Part shown: positions 1-9,071 of the stretch, piece by piece
Layout of the letters: every line of letters begins with the position of its first letter
How positions within the stretch are numbered: position 1 is the stretch's first letter
NCBI GenBank assembly: GCA_900128395.1
Contig: LT649277.1
Coordinates: 1 to 46,827, forward strand
DNA length: 46,827 bases
Direction of reading: 5' to 3'
Source: Stramenopiles sp. TOSAG23-2
Lineage: Eukaryota > Sar
The notes under the pieces: model-generated
Database searches by the model: none
Seen by the model: only the letters and a program-made list of their open reading frames with translations
What the model was told of the DNA's origin: nothing
Program-made: the position numbers and the translations under genes

Positions 1-52
1 TAGACAAACAGATCAACTACAAAATATCTCATACAATTCAAAGCAAATAAAA

Positions 53-997
53 ATGGTATTTCCACCTACCAGAGCTGCATACGAGGCACTTATCAATGAA
101 GTCAAATTACTAAAGGAAGAGAATAAACAATTGCGAAATGAGATAAAAGAAACCAGTAGATCTACGCTAGAGGTTGAGTTAGAACCTAAAACGAGAGATC
201 GTAAAGCAAGTCGCAACTCATGGGCAACAATCTACCACAACAACACGGTTCGACGTAAAAGTATGAAATTATTAGGTGAAGATGTTATAATGGATGAGTG
301 GTTGGATTGGCGTGTAAAATGGGGACAGCGTGGGGTAGGAATTTTTGCTTCGATCGGGTTGATATTTTATATTGCTCATGGAGGGAAGCATGTCGTACCG
401 CTAGTAATAGGCCTTGTGTGTGGTGTTATTGCAATAATATTTGCTTCTATATTGTTTTACAAAAATATATCATTGGTGATTATGAAACGATTGTTAAAAG
501 AACCCAATGTTGTGATCATTCTCATATCGGCCATTTGTAATTTAATCATTGACATTGCTGGAGTATCATCTGTAGCTCAGGGAGCAGTGTATTTTTTTAT
601 AGTACTTTCATTCCTTTTTATGGATGCAGTAAAAGTTAAAAGTCGTATACTTATAATCATTTTTGGCAGTATACTCACAATTATAAATATCTTTCAGATA
701 TATGGAAACACATTTCACGATTGGAATCAAGTAGATCTATTTAATTACAAGATACAAGGCAAACAATATATAATTACGAAACGATCAATAAAACGATCTA
801 TTTTTCTTCAAATTATGTTATTTAGTATGAGTGCTGTATATACAGTATTTAAAGATAAAGAAATGGAATTATTATTATTTGCTACAGGGAATATATATCG
901 TGAAACGGGAACTGCATCAAAACATGTGGAAGATAAAACATTTTCAATGGAGATAAAACGAGAAAAAAAAAGGTCAACGAACAAAGTGAGAGTGTAA
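53..997 (+). CDS. Multi-pass membrane protein of unknown family
   Basis: A 314-residue protein I do not recognise. Residues 10-45 form a charged heptad-like helix (LLKEENKQLRNEIKE), probably a short coiled coil, followed by a basic cytosolic stretch. About five hydrophobic segments follow, near residues 95-110, 112-137, 153-192 (two), 198-217 and 250-268. The tail is very basic (KREKKRSTNK). There is no signal peptide and no catalytic motif I can name. The start is the first ATG in the window in an A-rich context (aaaaATGG), and the stop is TAA. The coding region is clear because it stays open through AT-rich DNA with ordinary amino-acid composition. It might be a channel-like or scaffold membrane protein, but no function can be assigned. 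Confidence 0.75.
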   Translation: MVFPPTRAAYEALINEVKLLKEENKQLRNEIKETSRSTLEVELEPKTRDRKASRNSWATIYHNNTVRRKSMKLLGEDVIMDEWLDWRVKWGQRGVGIFASIGLIFYIAHGGKHVVPLVIGLVCGVIAIIFASILFYKNISLVIMKRLLKEPNVVIILISAICNLIIDIAGVSSVAQGAVYFFIVLSFLFMDAVKVKSRILIIIFGSILTIINIFQIYGNTFHDWNQVDLFNYKIQGKQYIITKRSIKRSIFLQIMLFSMSAVYTVFKDKEMELLLFATGNIYRETGTASKHVEDKTFSMEIKREKKRSTNKVRV

Positions 998-2089
998 TAA
1001 CTAATTTTATATCTTGATTTTTAAAATATACGGTGCGTAATAATTATTTTTATATCCCCAATTATTGTAAAGTGTGTTAGAACGTATCTTCATCATTTTC
1101 ATATATGCAGGATACGGATGTATTATTTTGAAAATGATAATCATCTACGACACGTATTTATAATTAATTTTATTTAAATAGATCTTCATATAAAAAATAT
1201 AAATTAAAAAATAAGCTGTTAAAACAGAAAAACATAATATATCACCAGTTAAACATGCTTCTACGCATTGAATTCATTATAATATTATATTTTAGAAGCC
1301 TACTTAACTATGCATCAAAAACAAAGAACGACAAATTGATCTTCCAAATACAGTTTTACTTTGATGACTAAAATATATTTTAGTAAAGATATTTTCAAAA
1401 AGCATATTAAGACGAACAGTAGTGTTTCAAATTGTAATATATACAAAATATATCTACTAAAGAACAAATATATACTTGCAGGGATACTTGTACAAAACAA
1501 ACTATGCCTCTGGTATATATTAATAGATATCCCTTCGTTCCATCCAAATACGTTTTTCTAAATACGATGTGATATAAATATAGATACATATATATAAATA
1601 TATATGTATCTATCTATCTATATATATATATATATATATTTATATTTTAAATATTAAATAAATATCTTTTTTTTTCAAATTTCATGAAAAAAGAGAGGGG
1701 GAAGACGGTTTTTGAATGTTAATCGATGTAAGGTTTTCGGCATGATTTTTGAGATCGGCAATAATATAAACACGTGAAATTTTTTTTTTCTCTCCTCTCT
1801 TCTCTTTTTTTTTTTCTCTATTTCTCAGAGTACCTGGTATTATATAAAAAAAATCATAATCATATTATGCACTTATTTCAAAATTCAATTACAATTTAAA
1901 TATAAGAAAAGGATATATATATATCATAATTTAGTATATATGCATGTTGTAACTAGCATATAAACGTTGGGCGTTGATATATATCACTATTGCATATTAA
2001 AATAAGATCGTTTTCTTTTTATAACAAAAAACAAACAATAATTACATATTTTCACTTTCTCAAAATAATTATAATTTTTACATAATAAA
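998..2089. other. Intergenic, no gene seen
   Basis: About 1.1 kb of AT-rich DNA between two genes on the same strand. Short open frames here (1315-1589) are low-complexity and appear on both strands, so I do not call them. It holds TA microsatellite runs near 1618-1640, a CT-rich stretch near 1788-1830 and the palindrome TACCTGGTA at 1831-1839, 250 bp upstream of the next start codon. Confidence 0.6.
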
Positions 2090-2902
2090 ATGACGACAAA
2101 AGTTGCAATTGTAACAGGTGCAAATAAAGGAATTGGATTTCAGATTGCAAAACAACTATTGGAAAAAAAAATGAATGATATGGTAGTAATCATAGCTTGT
2201 AGAAATCAAGAAAATGGTGAAAAAGCAAAGAATGAGTTGGGTAAAAATTGTGAATTTATGCAATTGGATCTTGCGAATAATGATAGTATTCAAACATTTG
2301 TAAATAATTTTAGCAAGACATATAAAAAATGTGATATTCTTATCAATAATGCTGGACTTGCATTCAAAGGTGCAGATCCAACGCCACATCAAGACCAAGC
2401 TGAACCTACACTTCGAACTAATTTCTTTGGTACTTGTAATTTTATTGACAACATGCTGCCATTTTTAAAAGAATCTGCAAAACAAGGATGTGAACCAAGA
2501 ATGGTAAATGTCGCATCAATGGCTGGAAAATTATCTCAACTTCGACAAGATAAACAAATAGAAATTAGTTCAGACAAATTAACTATGACTGGGTTACGAA
2601 AAATGTGTGAAGATTTTGTCATTTCAACAAAGCAATTAAAACATAAACAAGAAGGTTGGAGCGGATCCAATTATGGAATGTCAAAATGTGCATTGATTGC
2701 AGCAACGAAAATATATGCAAGGGAAAATTCAGATATTATGATCAATGCAATATGTCCAGGTTATTGTGCAACTGATATGAGTTCACATCGTGGTACACGT
2801 TCTGCTTCCGATGGTGCCTCCAATGCAATCCATGTGATTCAACTTCCATTTATGCAACATACTGGTGAATTTTTTCAAAATTGGAAGTTGTCCAAGTGGT
2901 GA
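2090..2902 (+). CDS. Short-chain dehydrogenase/reductase, carbonyl-reductase-like
   Basis: A 270-residue classical SDR, predicted to reduce a carbonyl substrate with NAD(P)H in the cytosol. The Rossmann glycine motif TGANKGIG is at residues 9-16, the NNAG motif at 86-89, the catalytic Ser in VASMAG at 143, and the YxxxK pair in YGMSK at Tyr195 and Lys199. PG at 233-234 follows the last core strand. The long segment between Ser143 and Tyr195 is typical of the CBR1-like (human carbonyl reductase) group, as is the early ACRN basic patch at 36-39, which suggests NADPH preference. Length is normal for the family. The start has an aaaATG context. A 14-base G run follows seven bases after the TGA stop. 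The substrate cannot be told from sequence. Confidence 0.93.
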   Translation: MTTKVAIVTGANKGIGFQIAKQLLEKKMNDMVVIIACRNQENGEKAKNELGKNCEFMQLDLANNDSIQTFVNNFSKTYKKCDILINNAGLAFKGADPTPHQDQAEPTLRTNFFGTCNFIDNMLPFLKESAKQGCEPRMVNVASMAGKLSQLRQDKQIEISSDKLTMTGLRKMCEDFVISTKQLKHKQEGWSGSNYGMSKCALIAATKIYARENSDIMINAICPGYCATDMSSHRGTRSASDGASNAIHVIQLPFMQHTGEFFQNWKLSKW

Positions 2903-2960
2903 AAGAAAGGGGGGGGGGGGGGAGAGAGCGTGTGAGCTATAGTGCTTTTAATATTTCTTT
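2903..2960 (+). other. G14 homopolymer and GA-rich 3' tract
   Basis: Seven bases after the SDR stop there is a run of 14 G (2909-2922) followed by GAGAGAG. It is extreme in such AT-rich DNA and lies on the sense strand of the gene. Several other genes in the window have a sense-strand G- or GA-rich tract after the stop. Confidence 0.8.
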
Positions 2961-3198
2961 TATGCGTCGTACAATGTGTAGTTTTAAATATGAGTCTATT
3001 TATTTTAGCTTTTAAATATTACACTCTTCCAGAGTTCTCGCCTTCCACATAAAATGTACGGAACGCACTTTGTATCGCACGAAAGACGCGTGTGGGTATT
3101 TCTACGAAAGCGTATTAAATAACGATTTATTGCATGTCAACCCTCATTAATACCAAATTTCATTTCAATACTATATATAACCTCTCTCTCACATCATT

Positions 3199-4332
3199 TT
3201 ACAACAAGGTGGTGGTGGTATGATTGAAAAAACCAATACTATCCAATTCATTAAATAAATCATTTTTATCTCCAACAAATGGTAATAATGGTCTTCTTGA
3301 TGGTCCCATATCAAATCCAATAAATTTTTCATATACCATACGTTTCGCTGCTGTACCACCATATTTACCAAAGATTCCTTCTGCTTTATATTTCCATTCT
3401 TGTTCAATACTTGCTGCAACTTGAGAATTATATTTTTCACCATCACCACCACCATTATTATAATATAATTTTTGCATATTTAAATATGTTGGTGCATAAA
3501 AATCTTCTGCTAATACAACACCTCTTCCTGGTCCAAGGGAAAACGATGCAATTTTTGGTTCTGGGGCAAATAATAATGCATGTGTTTTATTAAATTGTCG
3601 GATACTTGCAAACCAATCTGGAAAACTCAATTTCACCCATTTTATTCCAATTAAATGTGGAAACTTCGTCGTTGCATCTGTTAAGAATTCCGTAATACTA
3701 TTTTGAAAAATATTTGGTACAATATGATAATAAAAGAAAGGTAAGGATGGTGCTGCCATGGATATTTCTTTTAAAAAATCCAATACAATATCAATATTTG
3801 CATCGGTTGTTGTTGGTTCAAATAAATAAAACGGTGGAACACTTGCAATAGCATCTGCACCAATACTTGCAGCATGAACTGCTAAATCTCTTGATTTTTG
3901 TATACAATTACTACCAACATGTGCAATTACATATATATCTAAATCTTTCCCAGCTTTGACCCAATATTCTAATAAAAGTTTACGTTCATCTACAGATAAT
4001 GCTTGAAATTGTCCCATACTTCCTGGAACCCATACTAGGTTAACACCTAGTCGTTTTGCATTTTTAGCTAAACGATATACATTTTCTTCCGTTGCATTCA
4101 ATGTTCTTGATTCATCATTTTTATATGGTGTATATGGTGCAGCTAATATAATATTTTCTGGCATCTCTGATAACCATTTTTCACGTTGTTCATTTGTAGG
4201 TGGTTTGTATTTTGACGTTGTATAATGATTTGTTGTTGTTGTTGTTGTTACTTTTTCATTAATTTTTGTAGCAATGATTTGATTGATGGTGATGGCAATA
4301 AGGATGGTACATAGTATTATTGCGTTAGTCAT
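3199..4332 (-). CDS. Secreted DHDPS/N-acetylneuraminate lyase-family aldolase
   Basis: A 377-residue class I aldolase of the DapA/NanA superfamily, probably acting through a lysine Schiff base on a keto-acid such as a sialic acid, in the secretory pathway or outside the cell. Residues 1-21 are a hydrophobic signal peptide, followed by a Thr-rich linker. The barrel starts near 58 (ILAAPYTPY). The family GSTGE loop appears as GSMGQ at 104-108, the catalytic Tyr is in FFYYHIV (Tyr182), and the Schiff-base Lys is in GIKWVKL (Lys211). AHVGSN at 137-142 is the usual next strand. A signal peptide is unusual because relatives are mostly cytosolic. GSMGQ differs from the consensus at two sites, so substrate is open. 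Its upstream DNA is homologous to that of the adjacent toxin-like LRR gene. Confidence 0.85.
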   Translation of the reverse strand: MTNAIILCTILIAITINQIIATKINEKVTTTTTTNHYTTSKYKPPTNEQREKWLSEMPENIILAAPYTPYKNDESRTLNATEENVYRLAKNAKRLGVNLVWVPGSMGQFQALSVDERKLLLEYWVKAGKDLDIYVIAHVGSNCIQKSRDLAVHAASIGADAIASVPPFYLFEPTTTDANIDIVLDFLKEISMAAPSLPFFYYHIVPNIFQNSITEFLTDATTKFPHLIGIKWVKLSFPDWFASIRQFNKTHALLFAPEPKIASFSLGPGRGVVLAEDFYAPTYLNMQKLYYNNGGGDGEKYNSQVAASIEQEWKYKAEGIFGKYGGTAAKRMVYEKFIGFDMGPSRRPLLPFVGDKNDLFNELDSIGFFNHTTTTLL

Positions 4333-4530
4333 CTTTTTTATATAAAATTAAATATATATTATAAGGTTGGTTTGAGGAATTATTAACAACGTCGAAATGT
4401 TTAACTATTACAATTGTTGTAATAAAATCTTTGAATAAAGTAGATGATGTATATAGATATGTCTGGTATATCTGTTGTTTTATATTATAATACACATGTT
4501 TTTACCTGGTATTATTATACAAAATAAAAG
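4333..4530 (-). promoter_or_regulatory. Upstream region shared with the SNTX-like LRR gene
   Basis: The DNA just upstream of the aldolase start (about 4350-4442) aligns with that upstream of the LRR gene (about 7236-7322). Shared words in the same order include ataaggttggtttga, acaacgtcgaaa and a gaataa run, with small indels. A weaker match continues to acacatgttttta at about 4491-4504, against about 7500-7512. TACCTGGTA is at 4503-4511. Both genes may use the same promoter type. Confidence 0.65.
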
Positions 4531-4573
4531 AACTTCAATTTTTGGTTTGAAATGGTGGGGGGACGGGGGATTA

Positions 4574-4612
4574 TATAGGGATATATTGTAGTTGGTAGTA
4601 TATAAATATATA
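4574..4612 (-). repeat. 3' flank block shared by LRR genes
   Basis: The block gggatatattgtagttggta lies just downstream of the LRR stop codon. The same block occurs after the kinase-LRR gene (30942-30984) and, in the opposite orientation as expected, after the LRR relic (8751-8787). Homology therefore extends past the coding region in all three. Confidence 0.85.
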
Positions 4613-4623
4613 TATATTAATTA

Positions 4624-7209
4624 TTATGCGTATATTATCATCCCTTCCACTTGTTGATACCCGTTTGATCCATCTCTTTTATATTGTTGTATAGCTCTTA
4701 ATTGTGATCTCATATTAGAACTAAGTTGATTATATTGTAGGTCCAATAACTTTAATGTATTGTTTGTTTTTAATCCATCAATAATACTTTGTATTCCACT
4801 ATCATCAGTAATATTATTATTATCTAGGCGCAATATCTCTAATGTATTGTTTGTTTTTAATCCTTCACCAATACTTTGTACATCAGTAATATTATTATGA
4901 TTTAGGCCCAATTCCTTTAATGTATTGTTTGTTTTTAATCCATCAATAATACTTTGTATTCCACTATCATCAGTAATATTATTATTAGCTAGGGACAATA
5001 CCTTTAATGTATTGTTTATTTTTAATCCATCAATAATACTTTGTATTCCACTATCATCAGTAATATTATTATTAGCTAGGGACAATACCTTTAATGTATT
5101 GTTTATTTTTAATGCATCACCAATACTTTGTACATCAGTAATATTATTATTACGTAGGCCCAATACCTTTAATGTATTGTTTATTTTTAATGCATCACCA
5201 ATACTTTGTACATCAGTAATATTATTATTACGTAGGCCCAATACCTTTAATGTATTGTTTATTTTTAATGCATCACCAATACTTTGTACATCAGTAATAT
5301 TATTATTACGTAGGTTCAATGTCGTTAATGTCTTGTTTGTTTTTAATCCTTCACCAATACTTTGTACATCAGTAATATTATTATTACGTAGGAGCAATTC
5401 CACTAATGTATTGTTTGATTTTAATCCTTCACCAATACTTTGTACATTAGTAATATTATTCTCATGTAGGTACAATGTCTCTAATGTATTGATTGTTTTT
5501 AATATCACACCAATAGCTAATGCATCCTCATCCGTGAGATTCTTTTTACTCAAATCCACTTCTGTCTTCCCATCAAATTCTTTTTCCCATTTAATATATG
5601 CAGCAATAACATTTTTTTTTAGCACATCCAAATATTTACTCGTTACCTCATCAATTAAATTAATATAAGAGTTATCTTTTTCTTTTTTTTGTTTTCTATT
5701 TTTCATCATATTTTCGTAATTCTCAAACTCAAATGTATTATTCGAACGAGACTCATTTGAAAGATACAATACTTCTGTTCTGGTACACGATTCTATACCT
5801 TCTGCATTCGGGAACGAATTATAATCAATGAATAATATTTCCTCATTTTCTCCCTTTTGTATATTAACAATATTATTTTCAATAATTCTGATATTTTTAC
5901 GAAACTTTTCATCTCCAGCTTTGTAAACTATCAAAATCATACTACTGTCATCTGAAGAATATATTTTATCTTCAAGAGTTTTGTTAGTCAATAATTCAAC
6001 CCCTAATTCCTGAAATCGTGGTAAAGTTTTTTCTTGAAGAGTTTTAACTTTATGAATAATACCAGCAATTTTTTTATATTTGTCACCACCTTTATTGCCA
6101 TACTTTTCAGCGCAAATATTTTGAATCAATGTTGTAAGTTCTTTCTCTTCACAATTTCCAGAACGGACTTCTTGGACCATGTTTTTCATCTCCCCTTGTT
6201 TATTATCTCTCAAACCTTTAATTCCACTCTGATGCTTTTTGAGTTCAATTTTAAATCGCGGAAAAAAATCAAAAACGTTCTCATTCCACTTTAAAACATC
6301 ATCAATTTCTTGTTCTCGAGCAAGTAAAAACGAAATAATATTAAGTCCTTCGTCCACATTCTGTTGTTTTATTTTATAAAACAAAGTTGATACATTATCA
6401 ACAAAGTTACTTATTGGTTCTAATCGTATGAATAATGGTTTTCCAACTTTACACTTGTCAAACCCTATCACTAAATCAGTTTTTATAAATGTTATAGCTT
6501 TTTCTAGAGAAACGCAATGAGGTGATTTTATATCTGAATCATCCGAGGAAAAGTTAGAAGAAAATGATTCACTATCTGATGTTTCATTTGATTCATTACT
6601 TCTTTTGTGACTTCCTCCTGCGCTATAGAGCTTTAAAGCTTTCGCCTCTAAACTTCCTTCTCCGCTTTTTCTATTTTTAATTTCACTAGTTTGAAGTTTA
6701 CTAGAAAATTCAAAATATGCCCTTGTACCATACTTAACTGCTGTAATAACATGCGTCCCCTTGGAGCAGTGATTTAGGGTCGCATCGCAATTCCTAATAT
6801 CTTGTTTTAACGTTGTAGTTTTTGTGATTTTCACAGCCTTATATGTGACAAATTCGCGTGTCTTGCTGTCACTATTTTTGCTAGATTGTAACCATTTAGC
6901 AGCACCTTTAAGTTCTCCGAAACAACAAGCGACGTCAAGCTTAAGCTGATTTTCAACGCCAAATTTTTCCAAAGTATCGCTATGATCTCCCTGTTTAAAA
7001 AAAGATGTTTCTTTGATACTATTGGCATCCCCGGCATCCTTTAAAGTATTACCTACTTGTGTATTATTTTCAATATCTTTATCACTCCACAACGAAAAGC
7101 TTTGGGGTGTCAAGGTTCGCAAATCATATACATACCCTAATTTGGCATATTCATCCACAAGAGGAAAGTTTGTAACAGTTCCATTGGAAACATTTGCCAA
7201 GCTTGCCAT
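4624..7209 (-). CDS. Stonustoxin-like (MACPF/CDC superfamily) N-terminus fused to LRR array
   Basis: An 861-residue mosaic. Residues about 12-265 resemble the N-terminal pore-forming-fold domain of stonustoxin-type proteins: the opening LGYVYDLR, the ITLW-like SFSLW, and the core THVITAVKYGTRAYFEF at 152-168. Residues 275-410 are helical, in the position of the stonustoxin FAT-like helical domain, and about 422-485 is an alpha/beta stretch where those proteins have a thioredoxin-like fold. The PRY-SPRY domain of fish toxins is absent. Instead about ten RI-type leucine-rich repeats run from 545 to 835, alternating 26- and 29-residue units (NNITDVQSIGEGLKTNNTL type), then a tail ending in NGYQQVEGMIIYA. 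There is no signal peptide, so it is probably cytosolic. The LRR and tail match the kinase-LRR gene at 30991-35107. The domain assignment is by recognition, not by search; the LRR part is certain. Confidence 0.8.
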   Translation of the reverse strand: MASLANVSNGTVTNFPLVDEYAKLGYVYDLRTLTPQSFSLWSDKDIENNTQVGNTLKDAGDANSIKETSFFKQGDHSDTLEKFGVENQLKLDVACCFGELKGAAKWLQSSKNSDSKTREFVTYKAVKITKTTTLKQDIRNCDATLNHCSKGTHVITAVKYGTRAYFEFSSKLQTSEIKNRKSGEGSLEAKALKLYSAGGSHKRSNESNETSDSESFSSNFSSDDSDIKSPHCVSLEKAITFIKTDLVIGFDKCKVGKPLFIRLEPISNFVDNVSTLFYKIKQQNVDEGLNIISFLLAREQEIDDVLKWNENVFDFFPRFKIELKKHQSGIKGLRDNKQGEMKNMVQEVRSGNCEEKELTTLIQNICAEKYGNKGGDKYKKIAGIIHKVKTLQEKTLPRFQELGVELLTNKTLEDKIYSSDDSSMILIVYKAGDEKFRKNIRIIENNIVNIQKGENEEILFIDYNSFPNAEGIESCTRTEVLYLSNESRSNNTFEFENYENMMKNRKQKKEKDNSYINLIDEVTSKYLDVLKKNVIAAYIKWEKEFDGKTEVDLSKKNLTDEDALAIGVILKTINTLETLYLHENNITNVQSIGEGLKSNNTLVELLLRNNNITDVQSIGEGLKTNKTLTTLNLRNNNITDVQSIGDALKINNTLKVLGLRNNNITDVQSIGDALKINNTLKVLGLRNNNITDVQSIGDALKINNTLKVLSLANNNITDDSGIQSIIDGLKINNTLKVLSLANNNITDDSGIQSIIDGLKTNNTLKELGLNHNNITDVQSIGEGLKTNNTLEILRLDNNNITDDSGIQSIIDGLKTNNTLKLLDLQYNQLSSNMRSQLRAIQQYKRDGSNGYQQVEGMIIYA
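4919..5330 (-). repeat. Near-identical LRR-coding tandem units (78 and 87 bp)
   Basis: Inside the LRR array, 78-bp units (26 codons) at about 5098-5253 are identical over their length with a third partial copy following. Two 87-bp units (29 codons, with the DDSG insertion) at about 4919-5092 differ at a single visible base. Such identity at silent positions points to recent unequal exchange within the array. Confidence 0.85.
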
Positions 7210-8319
7210 TTTATATAAGTTGTAATAAAATCAAATATATTATAAGGTTGGTTTGAAGGAAATATTACAACGTCGAAAGTTTAATTATTAGAATTATGTA
7301 AATAAATTTGTTTGAATAATGTATATATATATATATATATAATACAACTAGATCAATTATATCCACGGAGGATGTAAAACGATATGTAAAGTGGTTTGTT
7401 TGTACTTGTTATTCTCAATACGAATTTTGATTGTTGATGATATAAGTGTGCGGAATGGTGTGAGACGTATATGTTGGTCTTCCTGTTTCCTGTTGTTTTA
7501 CACATGTTTTTAGTTACTGTAAAATAAACCCTTCATTCATTTTACAGGTACAAGTACTGATTATGATGTACAGGTAATAAATAAAGGCTGTGCCGGCCAG
7601 TCGTATATTTTCGGTACAAATTTTTTAGTATACTTAAACACTATATGTACCTATCAAATACACAAGATTAATCCAAAACTTGTGGTATGTATTGTTAATA
7701 TTCAAAGAGTACCTCTATGATTAATTTATCCTATCAGGTTCGTAATTTAAGTATGTCTATCGCAATAATATATACACAGCATTAAATTATAACACCTGCT
7801 GTGTCCATTCTAAATCCAAGACATAACCAAAAAAACGTGTGTAAATCCGGATCATAGCACTACATACAAGGTCTCTATAAATTAAAATACCACAAAAACA
7901 CAGAATATGCTTTTTTGTAAAACTCCTTCAATCTAAATCTTAAAATAGTTTTTGTAAAATTATTTTGCCCTATCAAAATTTTAGCCTGGCAGGTAGTTTT
8001 ATACCATAAAATATAACGTATCACTATGTAATTTACACCCTTCTTATTGAGATCAATTAAATTTCTATTTTGTACTTAAAGAGGTTCTTAGAATACAAAA
8101 ATGAAGTGAAGACGAAGATCACAAAGTTCGTTACACAACAAACACACACATTTCGTCATAGAAAAACATGTAGATTGTCAGTGGATTGATGCAGAGAGTG
8201 ATGGTGACGACAAGAGATAGATAGAAAGAAGATAATAAATAAACAAATCATTTGAATCATTCATAGTTATTCATAGTGTTATAACACAACGCGAAATAAA
8301 ACAAAGATATATTTATATT
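7210..8319. other. Intergenic between divergent LRR loci, no gene seen
   Basis: 1.1 kb between the start of the SNTX-like LRR gene and the LRR relic. The first 110 bp are the homologue of the aldolase promoter region. A TA microsatellite lies near 7320-7342. A motif aataaaggctgtg followed by cagtcgt near 7577-7605 recurs near 28914-28936. No open frame of protein-like composition was found. Confidence 0.55.
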
Positions 8320-8738
8320 ATGGCAATGGTTTTAGGTGATGTATTGAAAAACATTGCGCCTATCTAATAATAATATTACTGATGTACAAAGTATTGGTGA
8401 AGGATTAAAAACAAACAATACATTAACGAGATTGTCCCTACAACAATATCACTACCAAAATTGTTGATATACATGATGTACAAAGTATTGGTGAAGGATT
8501 AAAAACAAACAATACATTAACGAGATTGTACCTATCTAATAATAATATTACTGATGATAGTGGAATACAAAGTATTATTGATGTATTAAAAACAAACAAT
8601 ACATTAAAGTACTTGTTCCTATATAATAATCAACTTAGTGATAATATGAAATCACAATTAAAAGCTATAAAACAATATAAAAAAGATGGATCAAACGGGT
8701 ATCAACAAGTGGAAGGGATGATGATAGGCATATACTAA
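8320..8738 (+). pseudogene. LRR gene relic, frame-broken
   Basis: A remnant of the same LRR family with its 3' end intact. The ATG at 8320 gives a short frame that stops near 8365. The repeat frame that begins with LSNNNITDVQSIGEGLKTN stops at a TGA near 8465, because a one-base shift follows the codons for LSL. A third frame then carries NNIT, more repeats, and the family tail (YKKDGSNGYQQVEGMMIGIY) to the TAA. No effector domain precedes it. The stretch MAMVLGDVLKN resembles the cap of the intact arrays (LAIGVILKT). It could still be expressed from ATG 8526 as a 70-residue LRR piece, but decay is the simpler reading. Confidence 0.8.
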
Positions 8739-9071
8739 TTAAAATATCTATATTTATATACTACCAACTACAATATCCCTATATATAAAAGAGTAATACA
8801 CACACCACACACCACACACACAGCTATATAGTTGTTACAGTTATTGTTAAGAGAAAAATACAAAAAAAGATAAAGTCGTCGGTCTAATATATATATATAT
8901 ATTTGCATCTTTAGTCATCTCTACATATTGTAAATTTCTTAATAATTTATATAGAAGCATAATAATTGCCTTTATAAAACTAATTTCATACTTTTTCATC
9001 GATTTCTGTCACAACGTCATTTTTATATACTGGTATACATATATATATACATAATAATCACAAAACTCACA
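8739..9071. other. Intergenic; shared LRR 3' flank
   Basis: Contains the inverted copy of the LRR-gene 3' block (8751-8787), a CA-rich microsatellite near 8800-8822, and AT-rich leader of the next gene. No gene seen. Confidence 0.6.

Noticed and set aside
1315-1589. Overlapping short frames on both strands
   Set aside because: Low-complexity Tyr/Ile/Leu-rich translations in AT-rich DNA; no start context or neighbour support.
4925-5668. Long plus-strand open frame (247 codons) opposite the LRR array
   Set aside because: It mirrors the repeat periodicity of the minus-strand LRR codons and has no independent protein features. The same antisense frame appears opposite the other array (31130-31702).
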